Shown here: positions 8,932 through 17,830 of the stretch, piece by piece | How positions within the stretch are numbered: the first letter of the stretch is position 1 | Layout of the letters: every line of letters starts with the position of its first letter | NCBI RefSeq assembly: GCF_020097815.1 | Contig: NZ_CP083663.1 | Location: 310,001-374,000 of the forward strand | Length of the DNA stretch: 64,000 nucleotides | Reading direction: 5' to 3' | Source: Haloprofundus salinisoli | GTDB lineage: Archaea > Halobacteriota > Halobacteria > Halobacteriales > Haloferacaceae | Made by a program: the position numbers and the translations under genes | The notes under the pieces: model-generated | Databases searched by the model: none | What the model saw: the letters and a program-made list of their open reading frames with translations, nothing else | What the model was told of the DNA's origin: nothing

Positions 8932-10164
8932 TCACAGCACCCCGAATCCGAACTTCGGTCCGAACGCGACGTGAAGCACGATACCGACGACGAGCGCCGG
9001 AATCGTCGTGTAGATGCTGGCGACGACGGCGGCTTTCTTGTCGATGGCGAGGAGCGGGAACAGCGCGTCGCCGTCCTGGCTGATGGCGTTGGCCGTCAGC
9101 GCCGAGAACGGAATCGCGCCCTCGGCGTACGCCGTCGCGAGCAGAATCTGCGGACCACAGCCGGGAATCAACCCGACGAGCGCCGCACCGACGGGCGCGA
9201 GAACGCCCGCCGCGGCGGCGAACACCTGCAGGTCGACGCCGGTCAGGAGGATGCCGTACTCGTACAGGAGGTACGCGCCGATGACCCAGACGGTGACGAA
9301 CGACGTCTCCATCGCCGCGTGCGTCAGCGTCTCGTAGACGTTGCCGAACGTGTCGCGGGCGCGTCCCACGTGACCGTGGCCGACGTAGCGGCGGCCGACG
9401 AAGTAGAGATAGAACGACAGCGTGGTTCCGACGAGACCGAAGACCGTGAACGCCCCTGCGAAGGTGGCGTCGGCGACTATCGGCACCTCCGGTGCGCCGC
9501 GGAGGAGGTAGAGCACGCCGGCGACGAGTCCGCCGACGGCCGCGACCCACCAGACGGCGAGGGCGGCTTGGCTCACCCGGCGGAGCATCGGTGCGTCGCG
9601 GACCGGACCGTCGACTTCGCATCCCTGCTGGTCCTCGTAGTGGTGGACCTGGCTGCCGACTGCGGGGGCGGCGACGCCGCCGTCGGTCACCGTCCGCCCG
9701 ACGCGCGCCACCGCTCGGTCGATGCGGTCGACGCCCATCCCGAACCGGTCGATCCCGTAGCCGAAGACGACCGCCGAGGCGAAGGCGAGTCCGTAGGCGT
9801 ACAGCGCCGCTTCGGGCGCGAGCACGAGGATGACGAACGCTGAATCCCCGGCCGTCGCGATGAGCGTCGCCACCACGGTTCCGAAGGAGACACTCCCGCG
9901 GACGTACAGCGGCATCATCACGATAGCGCCGCCACAGCCCGGTGTCAGCCCCATCAGCGCGCCGACGAGCGGTTGGTACTTCTCCTCGGATTCGAGTCGC
10001 GCTATCAGTTGCCCGTTCGTCCGGTACTGAACGTAACTGAACGCCAACACGGTCACCGCGACGAACGCGCTGACCTGGACGAAGCCGTCGCGGACCGACG
10101 CGAGGAAGATATCGAGCAGTTCCGCCGAGAGTCCCGTCTGGCCGAGCGCGGTGAACTCACCCAT
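8932..10164 (-). CDS. Putative manganese (metal) transporter, multi-pass membrane protein
   Basis: 410 aa with about ten hydrophobic segments. It is built as an internal duplication: both halves carry a PGCG signature (LTPGCGGAIVMMPLYVRG near 75-92 and LIPGCGPQILLATAYAEG near 330) followed by a GDS/GDA-containing helix. This architecture matches the family annotated as putative manganese transporter in prokaryotes. A hydrophilic loop of about 50 residues (about 130-190) separates the halves. The ATG at 10164 fits a TATA box further upstream. An inverted repeat overlaps the expected transcription start, consistent with metal-dependent repression. Metal and direction of transport are inferred from family only. 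Confidence 0.8.
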   Translation of the reverse strand: MGEFTALGQTGLSAELLDIFLASVRDGFVQVSAFVAVTVLAFSYVQYRTNGQLIARLESEEKYQPLVGALMGLTPGCGGAIVMMPLYVRGSVSFGTVVATLIATAGDSAFVILVLAPEAALYAYGLAFASAVVFGYGIDRFGMGVDRIDRAVARVGRTVTDGGVAAPAVGSQVHHYEDQQGCEVDGPVRDAPMLRRVSQAALAVWWVAAVGGLVAGVLYLLRGAPEVPIVADATFAGAFTVFGLVGTTLSFYLYFVGRRYVGHGHVGRARDTFGNVYETLTHAAMETSFVTVWVIGAYLLYEYGILLTGVDLQVFAAAAGVLAPVGAALVGLIPGCGPQILLATAYAEGAIPFSALTANAISQDGDALFPLLAIDKKAAVVASIYTTIPALVVGIVLHVAFGPKFGFGVL

Positions 10165-10226
10165 CGCTCTGTCGCCCCAAATTAGACATATCTAATTCTC
10201 TATTTAGCCTTCCGTAATATATAACT
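10165..10226 (-). promoter_or_regulatory. Promoter and operator-like repeat of the metal transporter
   Basis: On the minus strand a strong TATA-like tract (TTATATATTA, about 10217-10226) precedes AATTAGACATATCTAATT (plus strand 10180-10197), a 7-bp perfect inverted repeat with 4-nt spacer. With archaeal spacing the transcription start would fall at about 10193-10195, inside the repeat, so a bound protein would block initiation. A SirR/DtxR-type metal regulator is a reasonable candidate, not shown. Confidence 0.5.
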
Positions 10227-10231
10227 TCGCG

Positions 10232-10732
10232 TTAACTCGAACCGGTGGTGACGTCGGTGACAGTGGCGCTCGCGTGCTCGCGGAGCGACTCCGGCGTGAG
10301 CGCGAAGACGGCGCTGGGCGTGCCGGCGGCCGCCCAGACGGTCTCGAACTCCAGAAGCGAGGGGTCGATGAACGTCCGAACGTCTGAGTCGTGACAGAAC
10401 GGCGGCACGCCGCCGATGGCCCAGCCGACTCGCTCTCGAATCAGCTCCGGGTCGGCCATCGAGACGGCATCGGATGCGACGCCCAGCTCCGCGGCGAGCG
10501 CCTCCTCGCTGACGCGATTCGCACCGCTTGTGATGACGACGACGAGCGTCTCGGTTCCGTCGTCGGCCTCGATGGTGAACACGAGACTGCTGGCAATCTG
10601 GCCGACTTCACAGCCGACGGCGTCGGCGGCGTCAGCGGCGGTCTTCGTTCCTTCGGGAAACTCACGAACGGTCACGTCGAGACCGTACGACTTGGCGGCG
10701 CGTTCGGCGAACGCCTGTGCACGAGGGTGCAT
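10232..10732 (-). CDS. YbaK/EbsC-family aminoacyl-tRNA deacylase
   Basis: 166 aa. The YbaK/ProX fold clears mischarged tRNAs in trans; substrates differ between subfamilies, so specificity here is open. Visible hallmarks: an N-terminal helix (HPRAQAFAERAAKSYGLDV), the TAADAADAVGCEVGQIASSLVF block typical of YbaK domains, VVVITSGANRVSEEALA, and IGGVPPFCHDSDVRTFIDPSLLEFETVWAAAGTP towards the end. The frame is open 20 codons upstream, but the extra residues are Arg/Cys-rich and unlike the family, so Met at 10732 was chosen. Cytoplasmic. Confidence 0.9.
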   Translation of the reverse strand: MHPRAQAFAERAAKSYGLDVTVREFPEGTKTAADAADAVGCEVGQIASSLVFTIEADDGTETLVVVITSGANRVSEEALAAELGVASDAVSMADPELIRERVGWAIGGVPPFCHDSDVRTFIDPSLLEFETVWAAAGTPSAVFALTPESLREHASATVTDVTTGSS

Positions 10733-10874
10733 GCGGTTCGATGACACGCCGCCGACAAAACAGCTACGTCGACGGCAAGCGCCCACCGACACCGCGCGTT
10801 CGTGGCTAGATTTCCCGTGCTCGGAGAGTGCCGTCGCTCCGGGAACGGCGTCGCAAAAAAATAAATGCGATTCG

Positions 10875-11075
10875 CTACAGCAAGAACGACAGTATCGCTA
10901 GGACGATGAACACGAGGATGAGGATTCGGGCGATCTCCATCGTAACGCCCGCGATGCCCCGCGCACCGACCACGTAGGAGACGATGGCCAGGACGATAAA
11001 CAGCACGGCGAGTTCGAGGAACCCGCCGGACTGCAACGGAAGTGCCGCCGTCGCGTTTGCGAGTTCGGCTAGCAT
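10875..11075 (-). CDS. DUF1328-family small membrane protein (YtjA-like)
   Basis: 66 aa with two hydrophobic helices: FLELAVLFIVLAIVSYVVGA, then a glycine turn (RGIAG), then EIARILILVFIVLAILSFLL at the extreme C-terminus. The layout and the GARGIAG turn match DUF1328 (YtjA), a stress-associated inner-membrane protein of unknown role in bacteria. An ATG six codons upstream (11093) is possible; the start at 11075 gives a length closer to the family. AT-rich DNA 75-100 nt upstream could supply the promoter. Confidence 0.82.
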   Translation of the reverse strand: MLAELANATAALPLQSGGFLELAVLFIVLAIVSYVVGARGIAGVTMEIARILILVFIVLAILSFLL

Positions 11076-11377
11076 CCTCGCCACCCCGCGCACCGTCTAC
11101 CGCTCGTCGTTGTTGAGCTCATCGCACCAGAAGATGCGACTGCCATAGGATTAGTTATAGTTCGTACTTCGGTGAACATTCTCTGTTCAAGATGCTTTGT
11201 CGAACGCGAACAGTGAGACGCGGTGAATGTCGGCTCTGTCGGCCGATTTTTGGAGTTAAAATCCGTTCGACAACCGGTATTACCGCGCCTACTCGTCCGA
11301 AACGACGGCCGTAATCGACCGTTCGGCGACTCTGTCGGCGTTCCCGGAGTTGGTTCGTCGACGACGCGAGAGTCGGC
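11076..11377. other. Intergenic region
   Basis: 302 bp between two minus-strand genes. It is locally AT-richer than the genes. AT-rich stretches around 11148-11165 (minus strand CTATAACTAATC) may be the promoter of the DUF1328 gene. A short 5-bp inverted repeat GAACA-N5-TGTTC lies at 11173-11187. No coding frame with haloarchaeal codon use was seen. Confidence 0.4.
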
Positions 11378-11662
11378 TCAGTGCGAGTGACCCGTCGCCT
11401 CGGCGAGCGTCATGCCGAAGCGTTCCTCGAACAGCTCCTCGCCCTTCTCGTTTATCTCGGCGAGGTCCTGCGGCGTCTCGCCTTCCGAGTGGTGAACGAT
11501 AGCGTGTGCGCGCTGGACGAACGACAGGAGCAGGATGTCACCGACGACCTCCGTGGGCTGCTCGCCCTGCTCGGAGAGCACGTCGACGAGGCCGGCGGGC
11601 AGTTCGACGGTGTCGGTGTCGCCGTCGGGTCCTTCGATGGTGTACGTCTCGGTATCGACCAT
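11378..11662 (-). CDS. Small conserved haloarchaeal protein, function unknown
   Basis: 94 aa, very acidic. The N-terminal part (TYTIEGPDGDTDTVELPAGL) looks like a short beta hairpin. The rest is predicted helical (VVGDILLLSFVQRAHAIVHHSEG, then LAEINEKGEELFEERFGMTLAEATGHSH). It ends in a His-containing tail. I believe such proteins are widespread in haloarchaea as a DUF family (possibly DUF7545) but cannot confirm the number. The frame extends six codons upstream to 11680; Met at 11662 begins the recognisable block. Divergent from the exported DUF5602-like gene. Confidence 0.72.
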   Translation of the reverse strand: MVDTETYTIEGPDGDTDTVELPAGLVDVLSEQGEQPTEVVGDILLLSFVQRAHAIVHHSEGETPQDLAEINEKGEELFEERFGMTLAEATGHSH

Positions 11663-11871
11663 AGGTGGTGTCCGAGACACGCACTAAAGGGTCTGTGGGT
11701 ATCGGTGCGGGTGATGTCGGCCAGCGACGGATTCCCTGCGGGAGAGCCCGGACCGTCGTGCGAACCCGTCGCCGTTGGACGAAACACTCCTGCACTCGGA
11801 ATATTCACGGCACGAGCCCTGTGTACGAATCTCTATATCGCCGCATGACGTACATGAACTTTGGTGAAGAA

Positions 11872-12762
11872 ATGTCGCCCGAGAGATCGATCGAGAGAGG
11901 GATAGCTACGTTACCGTCGTTCAGTGAACGCTTACCGGGACGAGAACACGGGTGGCCACGGCGAGCGGTCCTCAAGGCGATAGGTGCCGGGGCCATTGCG
12001 ACGATGGCCAGCGGTACCGCCGCGGCTGCCGGAGCACACCAAAACGGACAGTTGGCAGGTGGGTTCGGCCTCGGTGAGATGGGGATGCTCGGCGGCGGCC
12101 GCGTTGCGACGTTCGCGCTCCCTGACCGGCGCGGACGGACGGGCGCGCTTGGCGTGTTCATCACCGCCGACACGCTCGAGACACTCCCCGAGGAACCGCA
12201 GATGCTCCACCTGCACTTCCCGCGGGCACCCGGAACGAACTTCACGTACTTGGGTCTCGACTGGACGCCGATGGGTCACCCGCCCGAGGAGATTTACGGC
12301 CTCCCCCACTTCGACATCCACTTCTACCTCATGGATGAGGACGACGTCGAAGCCATCGGACCCGGCGTCGCGGAGTACACGATTCCGGACGCCCAGATGC
12401 CGCCGGGCTACGTCACCGCCGACGCGCTCGGCGCACCGCGTGAGGTCGTCCCCGGGATGGGCGAACACCTCATCAGCCCGATGGCGCGGGAGTTCCAGGG
12501 TGAGCGCTTCACGCACACTCTCATCTGGGGTGCGTACAACCCCGACGGCGGCGGCGAAGGCGAACTCACGTTCGTCGAACCGATGATCACGGCCGAGTAT
12601 CTGGAGGGGAAACCGAGAGATGTCCGCGCGCCCATCAGCACCCCCGAGGAGTTCGCCACGGCGGGTTACTACCCGACCGAGTACGCGATTCGCTACCTCG
12701 ACACCGTCGACGCGTATCTCGTCACCCTCGAATCGTTCGAGTGGTTCCCCGGTGCCGACTGA
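11872..12762 (+). CDS. Tat-exported DUF5602/TTHB210-like protein
   Basis: 296 aa from the ATG at 11872. A Tat signal is clear (PRRAVLKAIGAGAIATM, twin Arg near residue 30) after a hydrophilic n-region. The mature part has many aromatic and His residues (MLHLHFPRAPGT, LPHFDIHFYLMDEDD, GEHLISPMAREF, ERFTHTLIWGAYNPDG) and resembles the DUF5602 (TTHB210-like) fold of unknown role. Alternative in-frame ATGs are at 11845 and 11854. The TATA-like CTATATC at about 11833-11839 predicts initiation near 11862, which favours 11872. The frame continues open further upstream, but that stretch lacks protein-like composition. Likely secreted or membrane-associated. Confidence 0.85.
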   Translation: MSPERSIERGIATLPSFSERLPGREHGWPRRAVLKAIGAGAIATMASGTAAAAGAHQNGQLAGGFGLGEMGMLGGGRVATFALPDRRGRTGALGVFITADTLETLPEEPQMLHLHFPRAPGTNFTYLGLDWTPMGHPPEEIYGLPHFDIHFYLMDEDDVEAIGPGVAEYTIPDAQMPPGYVTADALGAPREVVPGMGEHLISPMAREFQGERFTHTLIWGAYNPDGGGEGELTFVEPMITAEYLEGKPRDVRAPISTPEEFATAGYYPTEYAIRYLDTVDAYLVTLESFEWFPGAD

Positions 12763-12911
12763 GAGAACAGACCGAAGTATCGAACGGCGGGCGGCGGCGA
12801 ATCGCCGCCCGTTCATCGTTGACCGTTCGTCGTCGACTGCTCGTTTCGCCTTTCCCGTGTCTCGGACAGCATCGAGCAAAAGCTGTCCGTCCGAGCGGCG
12901 TCGAACGCGAC

Positions 12912-13979
12912 TCAGTCGTCCGATTCCGCGGCCGCCGGCTCCGCCGCCTCAGGGCCGGCGCGGTCGAGACCTTCGAGGTAGTCGTCGGCGTCGATGGCGG
13001 CTTTACAACCCATTCCGCCCGCGGTGATGGCCTGCTGGTAGTGGAAGTCGACGACGTCGCCCGCGCCGAAGATGCCGGGGACGTCCGTCTCGGTCTGACC
13101 GCCCTCGAAACCGCCCCTCGTCTTCAGGTAGCCCTCGGGGTCCATCTGCACGCTCGTGTTCTCGAGGTACTCGGTGTTCGGCGTGTGGCCGATGGCGTAG
13201 AACACCGCGCCGGCGTCGAACTCGAACTCATCAGTTTCGGGGTCGTCGAGTCGGTCGGTCGGGTGGCCCTCGGGGTGGCGGACCATCGTCACGGTCTCGA
13301 CGCCCGCCTCGGGCGACCCGTGCAGTTCCGTCACTTCGGTGTTGAGCATGAGTTCGATATCGCCGTCTTCGACCTGCTCCATCACGCGGTCGATCCAGTA
13401 ATCCTCCGCGCGGAACTCCTCGCGGCGGTGGACGAGGTACACCGTCGACGCGAACTTCGTGAGGAACGACGCCTCCTCCATCGCGGCGTCGCCGCCGCCG
13501 ACGACGACGATCTTCTGGTCGCGGAAGAACGCGCCGTCGCAGGTCGCGCAGGTCGACAGCCCGTAGCCCATCAGCTCGTCCTCGCCGGGGATTTCGAGCG
13601 TCCGAGCGCTCGCACCCGAGGCGGCGATGAGCGCGTCGGTCGTGTAGACGTCGCCGTTGGTGAGTTCGACGCGGAACGGCCGCTGGGAGTCGTCGACGGC
13701 GGCGACGACGCCGTTCTCGATTTCGGTGCCGAAGCGCTTCGCCTGCGACTTCATGTTGTTGACCAGCTCCGGCCCGCTGATGCCCTCGGGGAAGCCCGGG
13801 AAGTTGTCGACTTCCGTCGTGAGTGTTAGCTGCCCACCGGGTTCGGTACCCTCCAACACGAGCGGGTCGTTGTTCGACCGGGCGGCGTAAATCGCGGCCG
13901 TGAGACCGGCGATACCCGTGCCGGCGACGATGAGCCGCCGGTGTTCGACGAATCCATCTTCGTCAGAGATGTCTGTCAT
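12912..13979 (-). CDS. trxB: Thioredoxin-disulfide reductase
   Basis: 355 aa FAD-dependent disulfide reductase that keeps thioredoxin-type proteins reduced in the cytosol. FAD site GTGIAG at residues 21-26; redox-active CATC with Cys144 and Cys147 (STCATCDGAFF); nucleotide-binding VVVGGGDAAMEEA near 157-169, followed by LVHRREEFRA, whose Arg pair suits NADPH. The C-terminal FAD motif is AGDVVDFHYQQAITAGGMGC. The N-terminal ten acidic residues and the C-terminal Ala/Glu tail are haloarchaeal additions. Monocistronic by context, with convergent or divergent neighbours on both sides. Confidence 0.95.
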   Translation of the reverse strand: MTDISDEDGFVEHRRLIVAGTGIAGLTAAIYAARSNNDPLVLEGTEPGGQLTLTTEVDNFPGFPEGISGPELVNNMKSQAKRFGTEIENGVVAAVDDSQRPFRVELTNGDVYTTDALIAASGASARTLEIPGEDELMGYGLSTCATCDGAFFRDQKIVVVGGGDAAMEEASFLTKFASTVYLVHRREEFRAEDYWIDRVMEQVEDGDIELMLNTEVTELHGSPEAGVETVTMVRHPEGHPTDRLDDPETDEFEFDAGAVFYAIGHTPNTEYLENTSVQMDPEGYLKTRGGFEGGQTETDVPGIFGAGDVVDFHYQQAITAGGMGCKAAIDADDYLEGLDRAGPEAAEPAAAESDD

Positions 13980-14109
13980 TGGCCTCTCTTGGCCGTGGGT
14001 TTGTATTTAATTTGTGCTGTTCGACGCGGCCGGCGCAACTTGGCGGTCCGAGGCGAATCGGCCGGTGCGACAGGGGAACGCTTAGGCGACGACGGACGCA
14101 TCCACCGGT

Positions 14110-14394
14110 ATGGCTGCGGACCTCGAAGAGAAGACGACCCGCTACGAACGAATGCTGGCCGACGCCCTCGACGAGGCCGAAGCGCTCCCGCCCGAGGGGA
14201 CGCCGCTGTCGGCGATGGCTGCCGACTGCCGGGAGATGGCCGAGTCGTACCTCGACGACGGCCGCCACTTCCGCGAGGCCGACGACTGGGTCAACGCGCT
14301 CGCCTCCTTCTCGTACGGCTACGGCTGGCTCGACGCGGGCGTCCGAATGGGACTGTTCTCGATTCCCGAAGAGACGGAACTGTTCACGACGTGA
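14110..14394 (+). CDS. DUF357-family helical protein
   Basis: 94 aa, all-alpha, acidic. The sequence EKTTRYERMLADALDEAEALPPEGTPL followed by MAADCREMAESYLDDGRHFREADDWVNALASFSYGYGWLDAGVRMGLF fits DUF357 (COG1849), a conserved archaeal family of tetratricopeptide-like short helical bundles without known function. Spacing and codon use are normal; the start at 14110 is the only Met before the conserved block. Separately transcribed from the divergent trxB. Confidence 0.88.
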   Translation: MAADLEEKTTRYERMLADALDEAEALPPEGTPLSAMAADCREMAESYLDDGRHFREADDWVNALASFSYGYGWLDAGVRMGLFSIPEETELFTT

Positions 14395-14527
14395 GGCGAA
14401 CCGGGAACTGTGCCCGCGGATTCGTAGGTGAGAGACCGCCGACGAGACGGCGTTAGTGGGTGAGAGCGAGTCGCACGGCCTGTATGCTCCGGCGATGTGT
14501 TTAGGTCGGTCGGTGAACTCTCAGTCA

Positions 14528-14824
14528 ATGATGGAGTCCGTCCTCTGGTACGTGCTGACGAGCACGCGTGGCGGCGACAACCGGCTTCGACTCCTCCTCG
14601 CCGCCCACGAGGAACCCCGCAACGCTAATCAGTTCGCCACCGACCTCCACCTCGACTACAAGACGGTTCGCCACCACCTCGACGTGCTCGTCGAGAACGA
14701 TATCCTCGAACCCGTCAGCGAAGGGTACGGCGCTCGATACCGACCGACCGACAAGGTTCACCACCACTGGGAGACGGTCGAGAAGATACTCGACGAGGCC
14801 GACGGCGACCGGTACCGAGTCTGA
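14528..14824 (+). CDS. Winged-helix (ArsR-like) DNA-binding protein
   Basis: 98 aa single-domain winged-helix regulator. MMESVLWYVLTSTRGGDNRLRLLLAAHEEPRNANQ leads into the helix-turn-helix FATDLHLDYKTVRHHLDVLVENDILEPV, then a wing (SEGYGARYRPTDKVHHHWETV). This type is common in haloarchaea as a small transcription factor without an effector domain. The frame is open 24 codons upstream, but the Met at 14528 starts the domain; the adjacent Met at 14531 is an equal alternative. Target unknown. It converges on ribL. Confidence 0.85.
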   Translation: MMESVLWYVLTSTRGGDNRLRLLLAAHEEPRNANQFATDLHLDYKTVRHHLDVLVENDILEPVSEGYGARYRPTDKVHHHWETVEKILDEADGDRYRV

Positions 14825-14851
14825 ACGGGGCAGGGTCGGGGCGAATCCGAG

Positions 14852-15283
14852 TCAGCAACCGCGCTGGGAGAGGATTCGTTCGATGATGTCGCCCGTCGAG
14901 AGCAGTTCGTCGGGGTAGCGCGGTTCTCTCGCGGAGGCGCGTTCGACGGCGCAGTCGATACCGCGGGCGGCCAACGCCGACTCGATGGTCGCCTTGTCGT
15001 GGTGTTGGTCGTAGCCGAGGACGATGAGGTCGGGTTGAATCTCCTCGATGGGGACGAAGATATCCTCGTGGTGGCCGAGATGCGCTTCGTCGACGACGCC
15101 GAGCGCGGCGACCAGATCGCGGCGCTGGCGGTCCGAGAGAATCGGTTTCTCCTTGTGGGTGACGTTGTCGCGTCGGGCGACGATGACGTGGAGCTCGTCG
15201 CCCATCGAGGCGGCCTCGGTGAGATAGTGAACGTGCCCCGGGTGGAGCAGGTCGAACGTGCCCTGTGCGATCACCGTCGTCAT
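14852..15283 (-). CDS. ribL: FAD synthase, archaeal RibL type
   Basis: 143 aa nucleotidyltransferase. It transfers AMP from ATP to FMN to make FAD; the archaeal RibL family is unrelated to the bacterial bifunctional RibF kinase half. Visible signature: [17 protein letters not shown] with the HxGH motif as His14-Pro-Gly-His17, an ISTTERT-like segment replaced by [11 protein letters not shown] at 127-137, and [13 protein letters not shown] glycerol-3-phosphate cytidylyltransferase-like activity cannot be excluded from sequence alone. It follows the JAMM protease gene by 19 bp on the same strand and is probably translated from the same mRNA. Confidence 0.87.
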   Translation of the reverse strand: MTTVIAQGTFDLLHPGHVHYLTEAASMGDELHVIVARRDNVTHKEKPILSDRQRRDLVAALGVVDEAHLGHHEDIFVPIEEIQPDLIVLGYDQHHDKATIESALAARGIDCAVERASAREPRYPDELLSTGDIIERILSQRGC

Positions 15284-15302
15284 GCGTCGAAATCCTCGCC
15301 TA

Positions 15303-15794
15303 TCATGAGTCCTCGGAGAGTTCCCGGTCGATATCTTCCTGCGTGAAGTCGAAGAACGCCTCGTCGTCCGGAAGGTCGACGTCGAACACGTCGAGTTTCC
15401 GGCGCTTGCCCTCCCGGTCGAACGCGCGCCAGTCGTTCCACCCGTACGGTGCGCCGATAATGATGTGAGCGTCGCCGTTGCCGAACGTCGCGAGGTCGGC
15501 GTCGCTCGGGCGGAGCACGCCGTTTGGATGCGAGTGAACCGACCCGACGGCGTTTCTGTCGTTCGGGACCATGCTCGTCCTGACCGTCGCGCTCACCGGA
15601 TTCGATTCCGTCCCCGGGATCACCAGCACGTCGGTGATGACGGTGCCGTCGCGGTTCAGCCCGAGGTCGCGGGCGTCCTCGCCGCGGAGAAATCCCATGT
15701 ACTCGTTGGGATGGGTCTCTTCGGAGGCTTCGAGGACGAATTCGAGCGTCTCGGCGGCGATACCGAGGATCTCACTCGACCGGAAGAGCCGCAT
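15303..15794 (-). CDS. JAMM/MPN+ metalloprotease, probable desampylase (HvJAMM1-like)
   Basis: 163 aa. The JAMM zinc site is complete: Glu31 (NEYMGFL) and His87-x-His89...Ser97-x-x-Asp100 in [16 protein letters not shown]. Length and motif spacing match the stand-alone archaeal enzyme that cleaves ubiquitin-like SAMP proteins from their lysine targets and regenerates free SAMP. The [22 protein letters not shown] block is typical. The frame has another ATG at 15803; Met at 15794 was chosen because it begins the conserved [10 protein letters not shown]. The upstream neighbour is divergent. It is the promoter-proximal gene of a pair with ribL. Confidence 0.88.
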   Translation of the reverse strand: MRLFRSSEILGIAAETLEFVLEASEETHPNEYMGFLRGEDARDLGLNRDGTVITDVLVIPGTESNPVSATVRTSMVPNDRNAVGSVHSHPNGVLRPSDADLATFGNGDAHIIIGAPYGWNDWRAFDREGKRRKLDVFDVDLPDDEAFFDFTQEDIDRELSEDS

Positions 15795-15917
15795 AGCACA
15801 CACTCCTACCCGTCGCCATCTAAGGGTTCCGGAAGGGTCGTCGCTCTCGGGCGGCGACCCGACGAGCTATCGAGACAGGATGTAAAGCTTAAGGCGGGAC
15901 CCCCACGTAGCACGCCC

Positions 15918-17816
15918 ATGACCGATGACACCGCCGGAGATTCCGGCGCAGGGTCAGATTCGAGACCCGTCGTCTACGATCTCGCTCCCGACTGCACCGT
16001 CGCCGACGTGGAGACGGACGCACGCTACCACGCCGTCGTCAACGGCGTCGTCGACTACGGCGTCTTCGTCGACATCTCCGACGGCGTCTCCGGACTCGTC
16101 CACGAGTCGAACCTCGGGGGCTCGTACAGTGTCGGCGACAGCCTCGTCGTCGAACTCGTCGAAATAAAGGAGAACGGCGACATCGCCTTCGACGAGGCCG
16201 ACGTCGACGACTACCGGACCGAGACCGTCGACCACGAACCCGACATCACGTCCGTCGCCTCGCTGACCACCGGCACCGACGCGACCATCGAAGGCCGCAT
16301 CGCGCAGATCAAACAGACCGGCGGTCCGACCATCTTCCACGTCGCCGACGACACCGGCATCGTCTCCTGCGCCGCCTTCGACGAAGCCGGCGTCCGTGCC
16401 TACCCCGAAGTCGGCCTCGACGACCTCGTGCGTATCGACGGGCGGGTCGAAACCCACGACGGGACGACGCAGGTGGAAGTCTCCTCGCTCGCCGCGCTCG
16501 ACGGTGAGCGGGCCGAGACCGTCCAAGACCGTCTCGACGCCGCGATGGCCGAACGAGCGGAACCGCACACCGTCGAACCGCTCGTCGAGTGGCCCGCGTT
16601 CGAGAAACTCCGCGACGACCTCCGCGAGGTCGCCCGCCTGCTCCGCCGGACCGTGCTGGAGGGCCGCCCGATTCGCGTCCGCCACCACGCCGACGGCGAC
16701 GGCATGTGCGCGTCGATTCCGGTGCAGTTCGCGCTGGAGAACTTCATCGCCGAGGTTCACGAGAACCCCGACGCCCCGCTGCACCTGTTCAAGCGTCTCC
16801 CGAGCAAAGCGCCGTTCTACGAGATGGAGGACGTGACGCGCGACCTCAACTTCGCGCTCGAAGGACAGGCCCGTCACGGCCAGAAACTTCCCCTCCTTCT
16901 GATGCTCGACAACGGCAGCACCGAGGAGGACGTCCCCGCCTACCAGAACCTCGCACACTACGACATGCCCATCGCCGTCGTCGACCACCACCACCCCGAC
17001 CCGGAGGCGGTCGAACCGCTGCTCGACGCCCACGTCAACCCGTACCTGTACGACGAGGACTACCGCATCACCACCGGGATGATGTGCGTCGAACTCGCGC
17101 GGATGATCGACCCCGACATCACCGACGAACTCCGCCACGTCCCCGCCGTCGCCGGACTCGCGGACCGATCGAAGGCCGAGGTGATGGACGAGTTCGTCGC
17201 GCTCGCCGAAGAACAGGGCTACGACCGCGATGACCTCGGCGACATCGGCGAGGCGCTCGACTACGCCGCCCACTGGCTGCGCTACAGCGAGGGCAAAGCG
17301 CTCGTCAACGACGTGCTCAACGTCGGCTGCGACGACGACGAGCGCCACCGCGAACTCGTCGAGTTCCTCTCGGCGCGCGCCGAGCGAGACGTCGCCGACC
17401 AGCTCGACGCCGTCGAGGACCACGTCGAACACGAGCGCCTGAAGAGCGACGCCCGCCTCTACACGGTCGACCTCGACAACTTCGCGCACCGATTCACCTA
17501 CCCCGCGCCCGGGAAGACGACCGGCGAACTCCACGACCGGAAAGTCCGGGAGACGGGCGAGCCCGTCATCACCATCGGCTACGGACCCGACTTCGCCGTC
17601 CTCCGCTCGGACGGCGTCCGCCTCGACATCCCGCAGATGGTCGCCGAACTCAACGACGAGGTGAGAGGCGGCGGCGTCTCCGGCGGCGGCCACCTCGTCG
17701 TCGGCTCCATCAAGTTCGTCAAAGGCATGCGCGAGGAGGTCATCGACAGCCTCGTCGAGAAGATGGCCGAAGCCGACATCGACGACGAACTGTCGAGCAC
17801 CGCGGCGCTCGACTGA
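15918..17816 (+). CDS. Archaeal RecJ-like DHH nuclease with S1 and OB domains
   Basis: 632 aa. Domain order: acidic N-terminus; S1 RNA-binding domain (about 33-95, VNGVVDYGVFVDISDGVSGLVHE); OB-fold (about 108-190, EGRIAQIKQTGGPTIFHVAD); DHH phosphoesterase with motif I HHADGDGMCAS, motif II LLLMLDNGS and motif III AVVDHHHPDP; and a DHHA1 C-terminal domain with the GGGVSGGGH substrate loop. All metal ligands expected for an active enzyme are present, unlike the rps15-linked paralogue at 31 kb. The family is COG1107-like. Preference for RNA or single-stranded DNA is not resolvable here. The reading frame stays open upstream, but Met at 15918 follows a TATA-like AAGCTTAAG and starts the conserved acidic leader. 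Confidence 0.9.
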   Translation: MTDDTAGDSGAGSDSRPVVYDLAPDCTVADVETDARYHAVVNGVVDYGVFVDISDGVSGLVHESNLGGSYSVGDSLVVELVEIKENGDIAFDEADVDDYRTETVDHEPDITSVASLTTGTDATIEGRIAQIKQTGGPTIFHVADDTGIVSCAAFDEAGVRAYPEVGLDDLVRIDGRVETHDGTTQVEVSSLAALDGERAETVQDRLDAAMAERAEPHTVEPLVEWPAFEKLRDDLREVARLLRRTVLEGRPIRVRHHADGDGMCASIPVQFALENFIAEVHENPDAPLHLFKRLPSKAPFYEMEDVTRDLNFALEGQARHGQKLPLLLMLDNGSTEEDVPAYQNLAHYDMPIAVVDHHHPDPEAVEPLLDAHVNPYLYDEDYRITTGMMCVELARMIDPDITDELRHVPAVAGLADRSKAEVMDEFVALAEEQGYDRDDLGDIGEALDYAAHWLRYSEGKALVNDVLNVGCDDDERHRELVEFLSARAERDVADQLDAVEDHVEHERLKSDARLYTVDLDNFAHRFTYPAPGKTTGELHDRKVRETGEPVITIGYGPDFAVLRSDGVRLDIPQMVAELNDEVRGGGVSGGGHLVVGSIKFVKGMREEVIDSLVEKMAEADIDDELSSTAALD

Positions 17817-17830
17817 GCAGGCGACTCGAC

